Of a stretch of DNA of 64,000 bases, positions 9,093-17,978 are shown piece after piece (within the stretch, counting starts at the first letter, position 1; the number at the start of each line of letters is the position of its first letter). Source of the DNA: Pelagibacteraceae bacterium (GTDB lineage: Bacteria > Pseudomonadota > Alphaproteobacteria > Pelagibacterales > Pelagibacteraceae). The DNA lies in NCBI GenBank assembly GCA_022763425.1, contig JALEGD010000001.1, positions 372,001 through 436,000 of the forward strand. The letters run 5' to 3'. The notes beneath the pieces were generated by a model that worked only from the letters and a program-made list of their open reading frames with translations, was not told where the DNA came from and made no database searches. A program made the position numbers and the translations under genes.

Positions 9093-9880
9093 GAGTAAGA
9101 ATAGAATAAAAGCCAAGCTCCTAAAATAAGCCTTAGAACCACGAATAGTGTTAAGTTATTTTTTTCAACAAAAGACAGGAAGATCTTTATACTTAAAAGC
9201 GAAGCAATCAGTGAAAAAGAAAAACCAATTAATAAAATATTTATAATTTTAGGGTCAAAGTTTATTATTGCTTCTCCTGCTCCTAAAGTTGTAGCCGCTA
9301 ATAGTACAGGTATAGATATTACAAATGAAAACTTTGCTGCATCAGTCCTAGAGTAACCTAAGTATCTTGCGCATGTTATAGTAATGCCCGATCTACTTGT
9401 GCCAGGTATTAATGCAAGCACTTGTGCTAAACCAATATAGAGCGCATTTTTATTTGTTATATTTTGTTCATAGTATTGCGAAACTTTAGTTTTATCTGAG
9501 AGGTATAAAATAATTGAAAAAAAAACTGTAGCAAACGCTACAACTTTTATATCTTGAAGGAAAATATTTAAATTTAAAACTTTTACAATTAAACCAAACA
9601 AAACAACTGGAACAGTTGCAATTATTATATTTTGTAAAAGCTTTAAATTTTTTAAAATATTGAAAATTTCTTTCTTAAAATAGAATATTATTGCAATTAA
9701 AGAACCTGCATGCACTGATATGTTAAATAAAAGATTAAGATTTTTATCTTCCAGATTTATAAGCTGCTCTAAAAAAACTAAAATTCCACTAGAAGAAATG
9801 GGTAGCCATTCGGTTATTCCCTGAATTATTGCTAAAGCTATTAAAGGAAAATAAATTGAAAAACTCACTATGATTTTCAA
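9089..9880 (-). CDS. uppP: Undecaprenyl-diphosphatase (BacA/UppP family)
   Basis: UppP recycles undecaprenyl pyrophosphate, the lipid carrier for peptidoglycan and polysaccharides, at the outer face of the inner membrane. The 263 residues are hydrophobic with about eight membrane spans. Family motifs are visible: QGITEWLPISSSG (about residues 19-31) and LIPGTSRSGITIT (about 157-169). The family normally reads SSxGH or SSxAH at the end of the first motif; here it reads SSSGI, so the expected His is Ile. The rest of the protein looks intact. It is divergent from gltD across a 213-base gap. Confidence 0.9.
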   Translation of the reverse strand: MKIIVSFSIYFPLIALAIIQGITEWLPISSSGILVFLEQLINLEDKNLNLLFNISVHAGSLIAIIFYFKKEIFNILKNLKLLQNIIIATVPVVLFGLIVKVLNLNIFLQDIKVVAFATVFFSIILYLSDKTKVSQYYEQNITNKNALYIGLAQVLALIPGTSRSGITITCARYLGYSRTDAAKFSFVISIPVLLAATTLGAGEAIINFDPKIINILLIGFSFSLIASLLSIKIFLSFVEKNNLTLFVVLRLILGAWLLFYSYS

Positions 9881-10009
9881 TTATTATCATTTAGCATTTA
9901 AAGCTATATATTTAGAGCTAACAAAATCATCTTAATTTTATGTAATTCTGAGAAAATATTTAATTTTTGTTAAATTTGATCATTATTTTTAAAATTTTCA
10001 TCATAACTG

Positions 10010-10015
10010 TATAAT
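10010..10015 (+). promoter_or_regulatory. Candidate upstream -10 element for gltDB
   Basis: A perfect TATAAT lies in the 213-base gap between uppP and gltD, with no good -35 at the usual distance. Transcription from here would place the 24-bp palindrome inside the leader. In such AT-rich DNA a chance match is quite possible. Confidence 0.3.
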
Positions 10016-10026
10016 ATTAAAGATTA

Positions 10027-10050
10027 TTTAGTAAATAAATATTTACTAAA
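10027..10050. promoter_or_regulatory. 24-bp palindrome upstream of gltD, candidate operator
   Basis: Two 11-base arms, TTTAGTAAATA and TATTTACTAAA, form a perfect dyad with a two-base spacer, which is the form expected for a dimeric helix-turn-helix regulator. The centre lies about 50 bases upstream of the start predicted from the extended -10 element at 10074-10082, a typical activator position. I cannot name the regulator. The symmetry is seen; the role is inferred. Confidence 0.5.
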
Positions 10051-10073
10051 ATCAAATGACATAGTTATTTTAA

Positions 10074-10082
10074 TGATATACT
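10074..10082 (+). promoter_or_regulatory. Candidate extended -10 promoter of gltD
   Basis: TGATATACT matches an extended -10 (TGN plus a TATAAT-like hexamer). A weak -35-like ATGACA lies 15 bases upstream of the hexamer. The start of transcription would fall about 10088-10089, only about five bases before the gltD ATG, so the message would be almost leaderless; no Shine-Dalgarno sequence precedes that ATG. Confidence 0.4.
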
Positions 10083-10093
10083 AACCACGTCTT

Positions 10094-11533
10094 ATGTCAA
10101 AAATGTTAAAATTTGTAGACTTAAAAAGAGAGACACCTGAAAAAATAGCATCAGGTGAAAGAAAAGAAAATTTTTTAGAAATCTATAAGGAGTTTATTGA
10201 TAATAAAGCTAAGGAGCAAGCTAGCAGATGTTCTCAATGTGGTACACCTTTCTGCCAAGTTCACTGTCCTTTGCAAAACAATATCCCAGATTGGTTAAAA
10301 TTGACTGCAGAGGGAAGGTTAAAAGATGCTTACGAAATTTCATCAGCTACCAATTCAATGCCAGAAGTTTGCGGTAGTATATGCCCTCAAGATCGTCTAT
10401 GTGAGGGTAACTGTGTTATAGAACAGTCAGGACATGGCACGGTAACAATTGGTGCCGTAGAAAAATTTATAACTAATACAGCGTGGGAAAATGGTTGGGT
10501 TGAACCAATAAAGCCATTAAATGAAATAAAGCAATCTGTTGGAATAATTGGAGCAGGACCTGCGGGTATTGCTGCTGCCATGGAGTTAAGAAAAGAAGGG
10601 TATCAAGTTACGATTTACGATCGATATGATCGAGCTGGCGGGTTACTTATTTATGGTATTCCAAATTTTAAATTAGATAAATCAGTAGTTCTAAGAAGAA
10701 CAAAACTTTTAGAAGATAGTAATATAAAAATTATTAATAATTTTGAAGTTGGTAAAGACTCTTCGTTGAAAGAATTAAAAGAAAAACATGATGCCATCTT
10801 GATTGCAACTGGAGTTTATAAAGCAAGAGAAATTGAAACTCCCGGATCAAATCTAAAAAACATTTTCCCTGCAATGAAGTTTTTAACTGCATCAAATAAA
10901 AAAGGGTTAGGTGATGAAGTAAAAGATTTTGATAATGGAACACTCAATGCTGAAGGAAAAAACGTTATCGTTGTGGGTGGAGGTGATACAGCAATGGACT
11001 GTGTTAGAACCGCAGTTAGACAAAAAGCAAAATCTGTTTCGTGCTTATATAGAAGAGATAAAGCTAATATGCCAGGGTCTGCTAGAGAGGTTGCTAATGC
11101 TGAAGAGGAGGGTGTTAACTTTATTTGGTTATCGAGTCCAAAATTATTTGAAGGAAAAGATAATGTAGAAAAAGTTACAATAAACAAGATGAGACTAGGC
11201 GAACCAGATTCATCTGGTAGACAGTCACCAAAAATTATAGATGGAGCGGAAGAGTCACTTAATGCAGATTTAGTCATTGAAGCTCTTGGTTTTGAACCCG
11301 AGGAGATACCAAAATTATTTGGTGAACCAGATTTAGAAGTTACAAAATGGGGTACAATTAAAACGGATTTAAAAACTTTAAAAACAAATATTAGAGGAGT
11401 TTTTGCTGCAGGAGATATTGTACGTGGTGCTTCTTTAGTGGTTTGGGCAATTAGAGACGGAAGAGATGCAGCAGTAGGAATAAGTAAATATTTAAAAGAA
11501 ACCTCACAAAAGAAAAAGAATAAGGCGGCATAG
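10094..11533 (+). CDS. gltD: Glutamate synthase (NADPH) small subunit
   Basis: GltD is the FAD-containing subunit that passes electrons from NADPH to GltB. The 479 residues include N-terminal cysteine clusters for iron-sulfur centres (RCSQCGTPFCQVHCPL near residues 42-57 and CGSICPQDRLCEGNC near 93-107), an FAD-binding motif GIIGAGPAGIAAA (about 150-162), and an NADPH motif VIVVGGGDTAMDC (about 291-303). AAGDIVRG near the end is the usual FAD contact. The stop overlaps the gltB GTG by one base (TAGTG). With glutamine synthetase this is the main ammonium-assimilation route. Confidence 0.97.
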   Translation: MSKMLKFVDLKRETPEKIASGERKENFLEIYKEFIDNKAKEQASRCSQCGTPFCQVHCPLQNNIPDWLKLTAEGRLKDAYEISSATNSMPEVCGSICPQDRLCEGNCVIEQSGHGTVTIGAVEKFITNTAWENGWVEPIKPLNEIKQSVGIIGAGPAGIAAAMELRKEGYQVTIYDRYDRAGGLLIYGIPNFKLDKSVVLRRTKLLEDSNIKIINNFEVGKDSSLKELKEKHDAILIATGVYKAREIETPGSNLKNIFPAMKFLTASNKKGLGDEVKDFDNGTLNAEGKNVIVVGGGDTAMDCVRTAVRQKAKSVSCLYRRDKANMPGSAREVANAEEEGVNFIWLSSPKLFEGKDNVEKVTINKMRLGEPDSSGRQSPKIIDGAEESLNADLVIEALGFEPEEIPKLFGEPDLEVTKWGTIKTDLKTLKTNIRGVFAAGDIVRGASLVVWAIRDGRDAAVGISKYLKETSQKKKNKAA

Positions 11534-14500
11534 TGACTATTGAAAGTTATTTATCAAATAAAAATAGATTAGAAGCATCAAACGTAAAAATAGAAGATCA
11601 CGACGCGTGTGGTGTTGGCTTTGTAGCTTCTATGACAGGAAAACCTAAGCGTGAAGTTGTTGACAACGGTATTGAGGCATTAAAAGCAGTTTGGCACAGA
11701 GGAGCGGTTGACGCTGACGGCAAAACTGGAGATGGTGCTGGAATTCATATTGAATTTAGTAGAGATTTTTTTAAAGAAAAAATCAATGTTACAGGTCACG
11801 ATGTTAGTGATGATCAAGAAATTTGCCTTGGCATGGTTTTTTTACCTAGAACCAACTACTCAGCTCAAGAAAGATGTAGAACGCTTATCGAGCAAGAACT
11901 TTTAAACAATGATTTTTATATTTTTGGATGGAGACAGGTTCCTGTAAATCCAAAAGTTTTAGGTCAAAAGGCTAATGATACAAGACCTGAGATTGAACAG
12001 ATTATTTTTGCATGTGAAAAAAAATATGATTTTCAAGATTTAGAAAGAAAGCTTTTTGTAATTAGAAAAAAAATTGAAAACAATGCTGCAAAAGAGCAGT
12101 TGAATGATTTTTATATTTGTTCATTAAGTTCAAAGTCAGTCATTTATAAAGGAATGTTTTTGGCTGAAAATATAGCAGATTTTTATCCAGATTTATTAGA
12201 CCAAAGATTTGTTTCTCGTTTTGCAATTTTTCATCAAAGATTTTCAACAAATACCTTTCCCTCATGGGAGCTTGCTCAACCATTTAGAGTCATTGCTCAT
12301 AACGGAGAGATTAATACCCTGAAGGGAAACGTTAATTGGATGAAAACACATGAAGCTGGAATGGATAGTAATCTTTTTGAAAATATTGATGACATTAAAC
12401 CAATTATTAAAGCAAATAATTCTGACACCGCTTCATTGGACGCAGCATTTGAATTATTAGTAAGAGGAGGAAGAGATCTTCCAATTGCTAAAATGATGTT
12501 GATACCTGAGGCCTGGTCTAAAAAAAGCAAAATAATATCTAAATTACATCGAGATATGTATAACTATTTGAATTCTGTTATTGAGCCATGGGATGGCCCA
12601 GCGGCAGTAGCTGCTTTTGATGGACGTTGGATTGTTGCCGCTTCTGATAGAAACGGTTTAAGGCCTCTTCGTTATACAATCACTAAAGATAAAATGTTGT
12701 TTGCTGGTTCAGAAACCGGAATGGTCCATGTTGCCGAAGACAATATTCAATATAGAGGAAGGGTTGGTCCAGGCCAAATGATTTCTTTAGATTTAGATAA
12801 AGGAAAATATTTCAATGATAAAAAGACTAAAGACCATTTAGCCTCAAATCCTGTTTATAAAGAGTTTGCCTCTAATCATATTGAATTAACAAAAAGTTTT
12901 AAAAATTTAAAAGAAAAAAATATCTACGAAGGTCAAGAGCTTAGACAAAGGCAATTTCTTTCAGGTTTAAGCATAGAGGATTTAGAAATTATTCTTCATC
13001 CAATGATTGAAGACTCAAAAGAAGCAGTTGGGTCCATGGGGGATGATACACCTATTGCAGTTTTATCAAGCAAGTACAGACCATTATCTCATTTTTTTAG
13101 ACAAAACTTTAGTCAAGTTACTAACCCTCCAATAGATTCTCTCAGAGAAAATAGAGTCATGTCACTTAATACAAGACTTGGTAATTTAGAGAATATTTTA
13201 GATGATAAATTAACAAAACAAAAAAGTTATTTACTTGAGAGTCCAGTTTTAACAAATGCTCAGTTTAAAAAGTTAAACGATACATTTGAAAAGGAAATAA
13301 AAACTATCGATTTAACATATGAAATTAATGAAAAAAATAATTTAAAAAATCAATTAGATAGAATTAGATCTGAGGCAGAAGAGTTTGTAAGAGGCGGGGC
13401 AAAACACCTGGTTATAAGCGATGAAAATGTATCTAAAAATAGAATTTCTATACCAGTAATTTTAGCACAAGGAGCAGTGCAATTTCATTTAACAAATTTA
13501 GGAATTAGAAAATTTGTTTCCATTCATGTCAAATCATCTGAATGTTTGGATACACATTATTTCGCAGTTTTAATTGGAGCGGGCGCTACAACTGTTAATC
13601 CTTATTTAACTATAGATTCAATTTATCAAAGATTTGAGAAAGGCTTATTTGGAAAATTAAGTTTTGATGAATGTGTACAAAGGTATGTAAAAGCAATCAA
13701 TGATGGTTTGCTTAAGATTATGTCCAAGATGGGAATTTCAGTAATAAGTTCATATCGTGGAGGACTTAATTTTCAATCATTAGGATTAAGCCGCTCGTTA
13801 GTTTCTGAATACTTTCCAGGTCTAGAGTCTAGAATTTCAGGTATTGGAATTTTAGGTATTGAAAACATGATTAAAAAACACCATGAAAAAGCATTTAGAG
13901 AAAATATAATTTCATTACCAATTGGAGGCATTTACAAGTATCGTCATGGCGGTGAAACACACGGCTATCAAGCTAAGACAATGCATTTGCTTCAAAGCGC
14001 GGTTACAAATGATTCTTTTGATACTTACAAGAAATATTCAAAGTTAATTCATGATATGCCACCAATTCATTTGAGAGATTTGCTAGGATTTAAATCTAAT
14101 AAAAAACCAATATCTTTAGAAGAAGTCGAGTCTGTTACTGAAATCAGAAAGAGATTTGGAACAGGAAGTATGTCAATGGGTGCCTTATCAAAAGAAGCAC
14201 ATGAGACTTTAGCTATTGCAATGAATAGAATAGGTGGTGCTTCTTGTAGTGGAGAAGGTGGTGAGGATGAAGAACGATTTGTGCCTAGAGCAAACGGAGA
14301 TAATGCAAACTCGCGAGTAAAGCAAGTTGCTTCAGGAAGATTTGGTGTTACAGCAAAATATTTAAATCATTGTAATGAAATTGAAATTAAAGTTGCGCAA
14401 GGTGCAAAGCCTGGTGAAGGTGGGCAATTACCAGGTTTTAAAGTTTCAAAATATATTTCAAAATTAAGACATTCAACTCCTGGAGTAACTTTGGTTTCAC

Positions 14501-16041
14501 CTCCTCCTCATCATGATATTTATTCTATCGAAGATCTGGCTCAATTAATTTATGACCTTAAACAAATTAATCCAAAAGCTAGAGTTGGAGTAAAGTTAGT
14601 TGCTTCAACTGGTGTAGGAACAGTGGCAGCTGGAGTTGCAAAAGCTAAAGCAGATATAATTTTAATTAGTGGCCACAACGGTGGATCAGGTGCAACACCT
14701 CAAACCAGTGTAAAGTACGTGGGCTTACCATGGGAAATGGGCTTAACGGAAACAAATCAAATTTTAACAATGAATAATTTGAGACATAAAGTTGTATTAA
14801 GAACAGATGGAAGCATTAAAACTGGAAGAGATGTTGTTATGGCGGCAATGATGGGTGCCGATGAGTTTGGCATAGCAACAACTAGCTTGATAGCCATGGG
14901 ATGTATTATGGTTAGACAATGCCACTCAGATACATGCCCAGTTGGAATATGTACTCAAAGAGAGGATTTAAGAGAAAAGTTTGTAGGTACACCGGAAAAA
15001 GTAGTTAATTTATTTACATTTGTTGCTGAAGAGGTGAGAGAAATTTTAGCTGAGCTAGGATTTAAATCTTTAAATGAAGTTATAGGTAGAACAGACTTAT
15101 TAACTCAAATTTCTAAAGGATCATCTAACTTAGATGATTTGGATTTTAATCCTCTTTTAGTACAAGCTGATCCAGGCGATAACCCAAGGTTCTGTAAAGA
15201 CAAAATTAGAAATGAAGTTCCAAATACACTTGATGAAAAAATTATTAGTGATGTATTGCCATTGATTCAAAGTGGTCAGAATGTTGAGTTAAGTTATAAT
15301 ATTAAAAATACAGACCGAACTGTAGGAGCTAGACTATCTTCAACTTTAGTTACAGACTTTAAAGACAAATCATTTAATGAGAATCAAATTAACATTAAAC
15401 TAAGAGGTTCAGCTGGACAATCATTAGGAGCTTTTATAGTTAAAGGTATAAATCTTGAAGTTATTGGTGACTGTAATGACTATGTTGGAAAAGGTCTTTC
15501 TGGTGGGACAATTATCGTTAGACCAGCTAGAGTTACAGAAATTGAAACAGAGAAAAATACGATTATAGGTAATACAGTTTTATATGGCGCAACAAGTGGA
15601 AAGTTATTTGCCTCAGGACAAGCCGGTGAAAGATTCGCTGTAAGAAATTCAGGTGCAACTGCAGTAGTTGAAGGCTGTGGCACCAACGGTTGTGAGTATA
15701 TGACGGGTGGTACAACAGTATTTTTAGGGGATGTTGGAGATAACTTTGCAGCAGGTATGACAGGTGGAATGGCTTTTGTTTTTGATCCAGATTCTAAACT
15801 AGAAAATTTAATAAATCCAAATAGTGTTACATATAATAAAGTAGAGACTGATTATTGGAAAAGTTATTTAAAAAATTTAGTTGAGCAACATGCTAAATTT
15901 ACTAAGTCAAAATATTCTCAAAAAATTTTATTTGAGTGGGATGTAAATGTTAATCATTTTATTCAAGTTTGTCCTTTAGAAATGTTAGATAAACTAGATA
16001 ATCCAATAACTAATAAATCTTTAAAACAAAAAGCTAGTTAA
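11533..16041 (+). CDS. gltB: Glutamate synthase large subunit
   Basis: GltB makes two glutamates from glutamine and 2-oxoglutarate. The 1502 residues hold a class-II glutamine amidotransferase domain whose nucleophile is the Cys of DHDACGVGF (Cys26, implying removal of a 25-residue propeptide), a central domain, the FMN/iron-sulfur synthase domain (GSMSMGALSKEAHETLA; ISGHNGGSGATP; cysteines in CIMVRQCHSDTCPVGIC) and a C-terminal beta-helix GXGXG domain (GLSGGTIIVRP, NTVLYGATSG). The length is normal. The start is GTG, coupled to the gltD stop. The 3' end overlaps the convergent hydrolase gene by 8 bases. Confidence 0.97.
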   Translation: MTIESYLSNKNRLEASNVKIEDHDACGVGFVASMTGKPKREVVDNGIEALKAVWHRGAVDADGKTGDGAGIHIEFSRDFFKEKINVTGHDVSDDQEICLGMVFLPRTNYSAQERCRTLIEQELLNNDFYIFGWRQVPVNPKVLGQKANDTRPEIEQIIFACEKKYDFQDLERKLFVIRKKIENNAAKEQLNDFYICSLSSKSVIYKGMFLAENIADFYPDLLDQRFVSRFAIFHQRFSTNTFPSWELAQPFRVIAHNGEINTLKGNVNWMKTHEAGMDSNLFENIDDIKPIIKANNSDTASLDAAFELLVRGGRDLPIAKMMLIPEAWSKKSKIISKLHRDMYNYLNSVIEPWDGPAAVAAFDGRWIVAASDRNGLRPLRYTITKDKMLFAGSETGMVHVAEDNIQYRGRVGPGQMISLDLDKGKYFNDKKTKDHLASNPVYKEFASNHIELTKSFKNLKEKNIYEGQELRQRQFLSGLSIEDLEIILHPMIEDSKEAVGSMGDDTPIAVLSSKYRPLSHFFRQNFSQVTNPPIDSLRENRVMSLNTRLGNLENILDDKLTKQKSYLLESPVLTNAQFKKLNDTFEKEIKTIDLTYEINEKNNLKNQLDRIRSEAEEFVRGGAKHLVISDENVSKNRISIPVILAQGAVQFHLTNLGIRKFVSIHVKSSECLDTHYFAVLIGAGATTVNPYLTIDSIYQRFEKGLFGKLSFDECVQRYVKAINDGLLKIMSKMGISVISSYRGGLNFQSLGLSRSLVSEYFPGLESRISGIGILGIENMIKKHHEKAFRENIISLPIGGIYKYRHGGETHGYQAKTMHLLQSAVTNDSFDTYKKYSKLIHDMPPIHLRDLLGFKSNKKPISLEEVESVTEIRKRFGTGSMSMGALSKEAHETLAIAMNRIGGASCSGEGGEDEERFVPRANGDNANSRVKQVASGRFGVTAKYLNHCNEIEIKVAQGAKPGEGGQLPGFKVSKYISKLRHSTPGVTLVSPPPHHDIYSIEDLAQLIYDLKQINPKARVGVKLVASTGVGTVAAGVAKAKADIILISGHNGGSGATPQTSVKYVGLPWEMGLTETNQILTMNNLRHKVVLRTDGSIKTGRDVVMAAMMGADEFGIATTSLIAMGCIMVRQCHSDTCPVGICTQREDLREKFVGTPEKVVNLFTFVAEEVREILAELGFKSLNEVIGRTDLLTQISKGSSNLDDLDFNPLLVQADPGDNPRFCKDKIRNEVPNTLDEKIISDVLPLIQSGQNVELSYNIKNTDRTVGARLSSTLVTDFKDKSFNENQINIKLRGSAGQSLGAFIVKGINLEVIGDCNDYVGKGLSGGTIIVRPARVTEIETEKNTIIGNTVLYGATSGKLFASGQAGERFAVRNSGATAVVEGCGTNGCEYMTGGTTVFLGDVGDNFAAGMTGGMAFVFDPDSKLENLINPNSVTYNKVETDYWKSYLKNLVEQHAKFTKSKYSQKILFEWDVNVNHFIQVCPLEMLDKLDNPITNKSLKQKAS

Positions 16042-16795
16042 TTTTAGATTTAGCGATTTCAATCAACTCTTTTCCTATTCTTTTAAGATCATATGATGAT
16101 GAAAGGCTATGGTCACCTTTTTCTTGCAACAAGATTAAACTATCTTTTGAATATAAAGTTTTTGATAATTTATAAGAGTATTGTATTGGAACTACACTAT
16201 CTTCTAATCCATGAAAAAACCTTAATGGGAAATTGCATTTTTTTTTTAAATGTAAAATTAAATTTTTTTTACCACCTTCGATCAAAGACTTACCTATTGG
16301 ATAATAACTATCATAATCACTTTTCAGCTTATAAATTTTTCCAGATCTGATGATCTGCTTTGCTTTTTTTGAAAAAGTATTCCACATTAAGTATTTTGTA
16401 AAATCAGGAGCAGCTGATATTCCTAAAAAACCAATTATATTTTTGATTTTCCATATTAGTTTAGCACCAACCCACCCTCCACATGACGAACCAATAATAA
16501 TTATTTTTTTATTTTTAAGTATTGAGTTTGTAATTTCCTTTGCTTCTAAGATCCAATCATGAATTCCTTGCCTTTCAAAAACACCAGAAGATTTGCCATG
16601 ACCTGAAAAATCAAATGCCAAAAAGTTTAATTTATTTTTTTTGCATAATGATTTTATGAATTTTACTTTTTTTCCAGAAATATCCGACATCAAGCCATGA
16701 AGAAATAATACCCCAACTTTACTTTTGGCTTTTAAAAAGGTGAAATGAATAGATTGTTTATTTGAGGTTAAAAAATAATTTTTTTTGTTTTTCAT
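16034..16795 (-). CDS. Alpha/beta hydrolase
   Basis: This is a serine hydrolase of the alpha/beta fold with an oxyanion segment FLHGLMSDISG, a nucleophile elbow IGSSCGGWVG (Ser in GxSxG), a late acid in FHGLEDSVVP and a final His in KGDHSLSS. The set resembles esterase- or peptidase-like hydrolases; the substrate is not visible. I start at the ATG at 16793-16795 (MKNKKNYFLTS). A longer frame to 16837 adds 14 residues but runs into the divergent glycosyltransferase start at 16828. It converges with gltB. Confidence 0.83.
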   Translation of the reverse strand: MKNKKNYFLTSNKQSIHFTFLKAKSKVGVLFLHGLMSDISGKKVKFIKSLCKKNKLNFLAFDFSGHGKSSGVFERQGIHDWILEAKEITNSILKNKKIIIIGSSCGGWVGAKLIWKIKNIIGFLGISAAPDFTKYLMWNTFSKKAKQIIRSGKIYKLKSDYDSYYPIGKSLIEGGKKNLILHLKKKCNFPLRFFHGLEDSVVPIQYSYKLSKTLYSKDSLILLQEKGDHSLSSSYDLKRIGKELIEIAKSKIN

Positions 16796-16827
16796 TTTAA
16801 TCAGGATATAGTTATAAAATCTTTTAA

Positions 16828-17967
16828 ATGAGCGCAAATATAAGGTTACTTCAAATCATACCAAATATGGATATCGGTGGAGCCGAAACTGGTTGTTTGC
16901 ATGTAGCAGATCATATTTCTAAACAAGGCGGTTTTTCAGCAATTTTAACAAGTGGTGGTAAATTATTAGATCTTATTGATCGTGACAAAATTAAAATATT
17001 TAAATGGCCAATAAATAAAAATATTTTTTTTATTTTTTTTAATATTTTTTATATTTTTTTCAAAATCAAAATTCACAAAATAAATATTGTTCATGCAAGA
17101 AGTCGAGCACCAGCATGGTCTGCATTTTTAGCCACAAAATTAGCTAATGTTAAATTTGTTACTACTTTTCATGGAACATATAACTTTAAATCAAAACTAA
17201 AAAAATTTTATAATTCAATTATGGTAAAATCAGATCATGTCATTGCAGGATCAGAATTTATTTTAAACCACATTCATACAAATTATCAAGTTAAGGCAAA
17301 ATCTTCTGTAGTTAAAAGAGGGATAGACGAAAAATATTTTTCAAAAAAAAATGTTACCGAAAAAGAAATTAAAAAATTAAAAGATCTAATGAAAATTAGT
17401 AGTGAAAAATTTATAATTTTACTGCCTGGTAGATTAACATATTGGAAAGGTCAAAAATTATTTATTGAGGCATTAAATATTTTAAATAATCAAAATTTGT
17501 TAAAAAACGTATATTCATTAATCATTGGAGGACATCAAGGAAGAATTCAATATAAAGAAGAATTAATGCAGTTAGTAAAAAAATATAATTTAGAAAATAA
17601 ATTAAAAATTGCTCATGGTTTAAATAAAATGCCAGTTGCATACTCTATTTCTAATTTAGTTTTATCAAGCTCAATAGAACCTGAGGCCTTTGGAAGAGTA
17701 AGTGTTGAGGCTCAATCTATGGAAAAACCTGTATTAGCTAGTGACATTGGTGGTTCGCTTGAAACAGTTATTAACAATAAAACTGGCTGGTTGTTTAAAA
17801 ACAATGATTCTGAAGATTTGGCAGAAAAAATTAAAATGATTATGAAAACTGAGCAGAATGTTCTCGATTTAATTGGGAGACAGGGTAGAAAAAATGTTAA
17901 AGAAAACTATACAAGAGACCTTATGGTATTAAGAACACTAGAAATATATAAATCATTAGTTTATTAG
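16828..17967 (+). CDS. Glycosyltransferase family 4
   Basis: The 379 residues follow the GT-B fold. The N-terminal motif IPNMDIGGAETGCLHVADH (about 11-29) is typical of GT4 acceptor domains, and the C-terminal donor domain has LLPGRLTYWKGQKLFIEAL and the E-x7-E segment SIEPEAFGRVSVEAQSMEKPVLASDIGG. It probably adds a sugar to a lipopolysaccharide or other surface glycan; the sugar is unknown. A very Phe/Ile-rich segment (FFIFFNIFYIFFK, about 65-77), coded by a T-rich run, may sit against the membrane. It precedes thrS by 11 bases. Confidence 0.86.
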   Translation: MSANIRLLQIIPNMDIGGAETGCLHVADHISKQGGFSAILTSGGKLLDLIDRDKIKIFKWPINKNIFFIFFNIFYIFFKIKIHKINIVHARSRAPAWSAFLATKLANVKFVTTFHGTYNFKSKLKKFYNSIMVKSDHVIAGSEFILNHIHTNYQVKAKSSVVKRGIDEKYFSKKNVTEKEIKKLKDLMKISSEKFIILLPGRLTYWKGQKLFIEALNILNNQNLLKNVYSLIIGGHQGRIQYKEELMQLVKKYNLENKLKIAHGLNKMPVAYSISNLVLSSSIEPEAFGRVSVEAQSMEKPVLASDIGGSLETVINNKTGWLFKNNDSEDLAEKIKMIMKTEQNVLDLIGRQGRKNVKENYTRDLMVLRTLEIYKSLVY

Positions 17968-17978
17968 TCATAAGAAAT

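Noticed and set aside
10816-11277. 153-codon antisense ORF in gltD
   Set aside because: It is a frame shadow of a clearly coding gene with no recognisable domain.
16796-16837. Longer start for the alpha/beta hydrolase
   Set aside because: It overlaps the divergent glycosyltransferase start and adds no conserved sequence.
17015-17062. T-rich low-complexity run
   Set aside because: It is in-frame coding sequence for Phe/Ile residues in the glycosyltransferase, not a terminator or repeat element.
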